DNA from: Euperipatoides rowelli
Lineage: Eukaryota > Onychophora > Udeonychophora > Euonychophora > Peripatopsidae
Assembly: GCA_003024985.2 (NCBI GenBank)
Contig: PXIH01S0050800.1
Reading direction: 5' to 3' (one strand)
Length of the DNA stretch: 11,789 bases
A model generated the notes under the pieces. That model was not told the DNA's origin. It did not search any database and saw only the letters and a list, made by a program, of their open reading frames with translations. Below are positions 8,101-11,789 of the stretch, in pieces. A program made the position numbers and the translations under genes. Position 1 is the first letter of the stretch. The number at the start of each line of letters is the position of its first letter.

Positions 8101-8530
8101 TATCCAACTTAATAACAAATCTCAAATAAAAAAATGAACTCTAAACATATTTTGTTTTTCAGAATCTCCACTCCTCTCCAATTACCCCTACCCCAATCTA
8201 TCTCTTAACTCTTTACACAGCTCTGAATAAAAACATTCCTAATCATAACATTTATAAAAACAATGATAAAATTATTTCCTTTAAACCTATTAACAAATTT
8301 ATACTAAATTCCCCCTTCCACAAAAACATTAAAATACATAATTTTATAATGTTAATTTACATAAAAATTGATCACATCTAACTTCTCTGAGAAGTTTGAT
8401 TTACACACTATACACTTTGTTTAAACCTCTCCCCTTAAAAAATGCTTTAAATTTTTAAATAAAAAATCTATTCATACTTCCTCATACTCCTCATCTATTC
8501 ATTTCAATCCACATACACAGTTACTACATA
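8101..8530 (+). other. strand-asymmetric, G-depleted segment
   Basis: By hand count, 8161-8520 holds 13 G and 86 C on the plus strand (360 bases), while flanking DNA is far more balanced. Words such as CTCC, CCCC and TTCC recur, but there is no fixed repeat unit and no long frame. The cause is unknown; candidates are an old organelle-derived insertion, a decayed pyrimidine-rich satellite or transcription-linked skew. Confidence 0.8.
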
Positions 8531-9109
8531 TATCAGTACTTCCGGTCATAGGATGCAACTGTACATAAAAGAACACCTATTTCTTGACAGGAATTCCCTA
8601 ATTAATAAACATATTCAGGATACTAAAAAAATGCCATATTGCACAAATTGTAAATTAATAATACAAATTTCAGATTTAAAAAAAAAAGACTTAAGTTATA
8701 AGTGAATCTATTCTTGATTGTTTTATACCCAATTGCAACAAAAAAAAACTCACTAGTTTACAACTTATCTCATCTACATGAAAAATATCACTAAACAAAG
8801 ATTTCTTTTGATTTTGTAATGTAGAACATTTGAATTTTATGAAATAAAATTACTTCATTTTGTTTTCCTTTTTCATAATGTTCTTTTTTATTTGTAAATA
8901 TAGTTTGTCATGACGATCTTATTGTGAAACATTACATTGTGATCCTGACTGTCACCACCAGAGGTGTAATAAATTTATCTTTAAATTAATAAGTATGGTG
9001 TCTATTGTGTTTTAACCGTCAACCATTTTTATGACACACCCATTCACAGACTTATTGTTGTTATTTTATTATTATTCCACCATTATATGCAACAAAATCT
9101 TGATTAGTA
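8531..9109. other. AT-rich stretch, no gene seen
   Basis: No frame or repeat was recognised. A slightly GC-richer patch (about 8935-8970) precedes AATAAA at about 8967; this could be a 3' end signal but has no coding sequence before it. Confidence 0.45.
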
Positions 9110-9155
9110 TCATCATCATCATAATAATAATAATAATAATATTTATAATAATACC
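9110..9155 (+). repeat. ATC/ATA trinucleotide microsatellite
   Basis: Four ATC triplets pass directly into about eight ATA triplets and then into degraded ATA. The change of motif without a break suggests expansion from a point variant inside one array. Confidence 0.9.
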
Positions 9156-9670
9156 ATACCTAAAAATAATTAATTCAGATGAATAACTTAAATGTATAAT
9201 ATACTGTAATTAAAATTTTGAATTTTCCCATTTTTAGCTAAATAAAAAAAGGATGTAATTTGTTTAATGCAAAAATTTTCCAATTTCATTGTCCTTTGAA
9301 ATGCAACCTAATGAGATTATATTTAAAAACAAAAACAAAAAAAATCCTGACTAGTTACATAAGTATTTTTAAAGCACAGTATCTTCAGACGATATATATT
9401 TTTATTTTGCTATAAAAATATACCAAAGAATTAAACAGAAAATTTACTAGTTGATACAAACCATACTTTTTTTTGTTTAAATTTATTCAAATTTATTATA
9501 ATTCAGAATAATAAAAAAGTTATCAATTTGAGGAAATATAATCATATGTTAATGAAAAATAATGCTATAGTAATAGCTAGTACAGTTAATGAAGAAACAT
9601 AAGAATATAAAATTACTAAGTCTCTTCGTGTTAATAAATAATTATAATAAATAATAATAATAATGATAAT
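9156..9670. other. AT-rich stretch, no gene seen
   Basis: No coding signal was found. The last 30 bases are degenerate TAA repeats that flank the foldback element. Confidence 0.5.
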
Positions 9671-9963
9671 AAAACTACGATGTAATTGATGCACAATAAT
9701 TATATGAAATGTTTTTACTAAATGTTCACATACAGTAGATTACACTTAATCAGTAAACATTAAAACATAATATACATGGATGTCATGATTTTTCAAGTGA
9801 TTGTACACTATCTTCAGGACTGTCCTGAAGATAGTGTATAATCACTTGAAAGATCATGACATCCATGTATGTTTTAATGTTTACTGATTAAGTGTGATCT
9901 ATGTGAACATTTATTAAAAAACATTTTTATACAATTATCGTGCATCAATTGCGTCGTAGTTTT
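9671..9963. mobile_element. near-perfect foldback element (palindrome, 1-nt centre)
   Basis: The arms meet at CTTCAGGAC-T-GTCCTGAAG, centred on T9821. The left arm (about 9671-9820, 150 bp) is the reverse complement of the right arm (about 9822-9963, 142 bp). Most bases pair; the arms differ by scattered substitutions and two short gaps (4 and 3 bases), over 90% identity by eye outside the gaps. The outer ends are AAAACTACG and its complement CGTAGTTTT, both embedded in ATTAT/ATAAT repeats, so a target-site duplication cannot be separated from the microsatellite. It has no coding capacity. Transcribed, it would fold into one hairpin of about 145 bp. It fits a foldback or MITE-type element, or a recent inverted duplication; the family is not assigned. 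Confidence 0.92.
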
Positions 9964-10006
9964 ATTATTAATTACACAACGTGCACAAGAAAGAAGTCTC
10001 CTTATT

Positions 10007-10007
<1 letters not shown>

Positions 10008-10048
<41 letters not shown>
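10008..10048 (+). repeat. TAA trinucleotide microsatellite
   Basis: An uninterrupted run of about 13-14 TAA units, followed by TAG-containing variants. Long frames here (poly-Ile on minus, poly-Asn on plus) are artefacts of the repeat. Confidence 0.97.
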
Positions 10049-10061
10049 GTAATAGTGATCC

Positions 10062-10084
10062 TAAGCTGATTATTCAATACTACT
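10062..10084 (+). repeat. direct repeat, copy 1 (beside TAA array)
   Basis: TAAGCTGATTATTCAATACT plus ACT recurs identically at 10435-10457, 373 bp downstream. In both places it follows a TAA array and an AATAGTG-like spacer, so array and flank were duplicated together. Confidence 0.9.
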
Positions 10085-10086
10085 AT

Positions 10087-10382
10087 CAGGGCCCCCACAT
10101 AAAGGAGTTAGATAGGGCTGTAGTCTAGGGGACCAGGGCCAGGGGTCCATATATGAAGAAATTCCATAAGAAACTACATAGTTATGACCAGAGGTGATGA
10201 GGGGGAGACCTTGTAGGCCTAGGCGAGGATCCTGTAGGCCAAGAAAAGGTCAACAAAACATCCCTACAACCAAAAAAAAAAGCTTATCAAATATTCACGA
10301 ACAAGGAGAAGCTTATCAAAAATATGTAAGAGCCCTGCCACGATTTGCAGTCTGGGGCCCTAATTAGGATGTTGGGTCCCTG
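10087..10382. mobile_element. candidate non-autonomous hAT-like element, 296 bp
   Basis: The left end reads CAGGGCCCCCACAT and the reverse complement of the right end reads CAGGGACCCAACAT; 12 of the first 14 positions agree. CAGGG-type ends are typical of hAT transposons. The interior is clearly richer in G+C than its surroundings and holds two short internal duplications (TGTAGGCC at 10212 and 10233; AAGCTTATCAAA at about 10280 and 10309). There is no frame for a transposase. A clean 8-bp target duplication is not visible: the flanks CTACTAT and CAACTAT agree at 6 of 7 positions but are off by one from the element ends. Alternatively it is simply a fragment of a larger repeat. Confidence 0.4.
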
Positions 10383-10383
10383 C

Positions 10384-10475
10384 AACTATTACTACTACTC
10401 CTACTAATAATAATAATAATAATAATAGTGGTGTTAAGCTGATTATTCAATACTACTTCTACTACTACTACTAAT
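10384..10475 (+). repeat. CTA/TAA compound microsatellite with direct repeat copy 2
   Basis: ACTACT-type triplets (10389-10404) pass into TAA repeats (10405-10427), then a spacer with the second copy of TAAGCTGATTATTCAATACT (10435-10457), then further CTA triplets to about 10472. Confidence 0.9.
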
Positions 10476-10555
10476 CTAACTATCATAAATAGCAAGTTTG
10501 GTAATGATGTTGTCACGCTGCTCAGCCATCTTCGGTGAGCCAATGATGCCCGAAG
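10476..10555. other. short GC-richer segment
   Basis: TCTTCGG (10529) and CCGAAGA (10550) can pair as a 7-bp stem. This segment borders repeat C copy 2 and may be its outer part, absent from copy 1. No coding frame longer than about 33 codons. Confidence 0.4.
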
Positions 10556-10700
10556 ACATTTTCGCTCTATTTTTGGTCCATAGATGTCGCTGTACCTGTC
10601 ATTTTTGATGGGCTTTTAAATTTTTGACGGGTTTTTAAGTATAGCAACCCAAAAAGGAAGAATTTAATGTAATTTTTGATGGGTTTTTAAATTAGTTATA
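10556..10700 (+). repeat. dispersed repeat C, copy 2
   Basis: It is the inverted partner of 4366-4486: ATTTTCGCTCTATTTTTGG, TCCATAGATGTCGCTGTA, GTCATTTTTGATGGGCTTTT, a TATAGCAA block and AGGAAGAA follow in mirrored order. The word TTTTTGATGGGTTTTTAA occurs three times with small changes (10602, 10621, 10673); copy 1 has one clear instance and one decayed, so this copy carries an extra internal duplication. It ends near ATTAGTTATAATAATTC, like the ends of copy 1. Confidence 0.78.
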
Positions 10701-11465
10701 ATAATTCTTAAAGCTTATCCTATAATAATAATACGATTGACTTTAAATAAAAAATCACGAGGTTATTTTTTTTAAATAAAATAATATTTAAATATTATAT
10801 TTTTTTTCAAACTTTCTAGTTTGATTCACAAAATTTTACAGCCTTAATCTCTTGATAAACAAGATAAAAGAATTTTTTTTTTTGTAAAAGTATCTACACC
10901 ATTGAGGTTCAAATAATAGAAATAATTCAATAAACAACAAGCTAAAACAAAATAAAAACATACACAATTTATCAGAAACACAAACAGGAAATTTGAAATT
11001 AGATTAGCAGATGCATTTAAATATTAAAAAAGAAAAAAGGATTTTATTTTTATTATTATTATCATAATAAAATATTTCAAAAACAATCCAAAGATTTACA
11101 TTTGATGTTAAATAAAATTAATAAATTAGAAACTATAATATNAAAAGTTTTATTATTAACGACCACAAAGAAGAAATAGTTGTCTTATGAAGGGTGAGCA
11201 TCTAAAATTTAAAATTCTAAGTATTTGTAACATTTGATTTAACAAATGAATTAAAAAAAGTTAAGTGGCATAATGATGTTATTCCTCATATTTAAAATCA
11301 GCGTTGTTAGTATTAGTGTAGTGCTGCATTACGTTCCACATTTTCCGGGAAAGTACCGGATTATAGACATGTGTCCCAGTGTCCCAAAAGTACTTTTTAG
11401 AACATATAAATTTATCGGATTTGATTAAACTTCGAAATTACCTACGGTATTATAATGGTTTAAGA
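10701..11465. other. AT-rich stretch, no gene seen
   Basis: Mostly A/T with an N at 11142. A GC-richer patch at 11335-11390 contains the perfect dyad TTCCGGGAA (11343-11351), TCCGG...CCGGA pairing and a doubled GTGTCCCA, perhaps the end of an undetected repeat. No gene was recognised. Confidence 0.45.
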
Positions 11466-11789
11466 ATATAATATTAAAAACCAAATTTTCTCTGTGTATC
11501 TGTCTGTTATTCCAAACTCATTAAGTTGAATTTTCTCTCCAATGGTTTGTCCAATTAAGTTGAAATTTGAAATTGGTGCCCTAGAATATGTATATAAAAG
11601 GTCAAGGTCCTAGGTCGTCACATGGGGGTGCTAGGGAAGGGGGCACAAAAATCTAATTTTTTTAAAATGCTTCGATTAAATTGAAATTGCAATTTTGGGT
11701 TACACTAGAGGTCTAGAATATGTATTTAAAAGGTCAAGGTCCTAGGTAGTCACATGGGGGTGCCTGTTTTAAGGGGGGGGGGGCAAAAA
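11466..11789 (+). repeat. dispersed repeat B, copy 2 (cut by window end)
   Basis: It is a direct copy of 6360 onward: CAAATTTTCTCTGTGT head, ATTCCAAACTCATTAAGTTG, TCTCCAATGGTTTGTC, then units beginning ATTAAGTTGAAATTTGAAAT at 11554 (121 bp) and 11675, running off the window in a G run. It is preceded by ATATAATATTAAAAACC, an imperfect inverse of the copy 1 tail (GGTTTCGACTAGTATTATAT), which hints at short terminal inverted repeats. Confidence 0.88.

Noticed and set aside
9874-10128. Overlapping poly-Ile (minus) and poly-Asn (plus) frames
   Set aside because: Produced by the TAA microsatellite and part of the foldback arm.
10895-10915. tRNA-type B box (GGTTCAAAT) suggesting a SINE promoter
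   Set aside because: No A box at suitable spacing, no cloverleaf and no repeat body attached.

Overview
This 11.8 kb window is AT-rich, non-coding-looking eukaryotic DNA, roughly 70% A+T by eye. It has long A and T homopolymers, TAA/ATC/CTA microsatellites, tandem repeats with unrelated unit lengths, several dispersed repeat families and intron-like splice signals. There are no ribosome-binding sites, operons or dense ORFs, so it is not bacterial. It fits an intron or intergenic stretch of an invertebrate animal genome; a mollusc is possible but I cannot fix the group. Single N characters at 2067, 3281, 5090, 5989, 6813, 6815 and 11142 point to a draft assembly.

Layout: 1-343 is unassigned AT-rich DNA. 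358-1006 is a 21-copy minisatellite with a 31-bp unit whose sense strand is largely stop-free in all three frames. 1681-1707 has the splice-site layout of a 27-nt microexon. 2294-2596 (minus strand) encodes half of a BED-type zinc finger, a mark of hAT-like transposons or ZBED genes, and lies beside a dispersed repeat (2605-2745) with an inverted partner at 7154-7280. 3532-3793 is the best candidate for a host exon, with a strong acceptor and 86 codons ending in a stop. 4352-4575 is a second dispersed repeat with a 22-bp internal hairpin; its inverted partner is at 10556-10700. A 72-bp tandem repeat occurs at 4997-5089 and again at 5990-6320, with N characters at the inner edges of both blocks. 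6360-6890 and 11466-11789 are two direct copies of a third family with internal ~125-bp units. 8101-8530 is almost free of G on the plus strand.

The right third is the most structured part. 9671-9963 is a near-perfect palindrome with ~145-bp arms and a 1-nt centre. It is followed by a TAA microsatellite, then by a 296-bp segment (10087-10382) with hAT-like CAGGG termini.

No complete gene can be supported. The genes do not form a system: the content is transposon debris, satellites and at most one or two exons of an otherwise unseen gene. The items most worth following up are the foldback element, the triple-frame minisatellite, the truncated BED finger and the recurring terminal motif shared by two repeat families.
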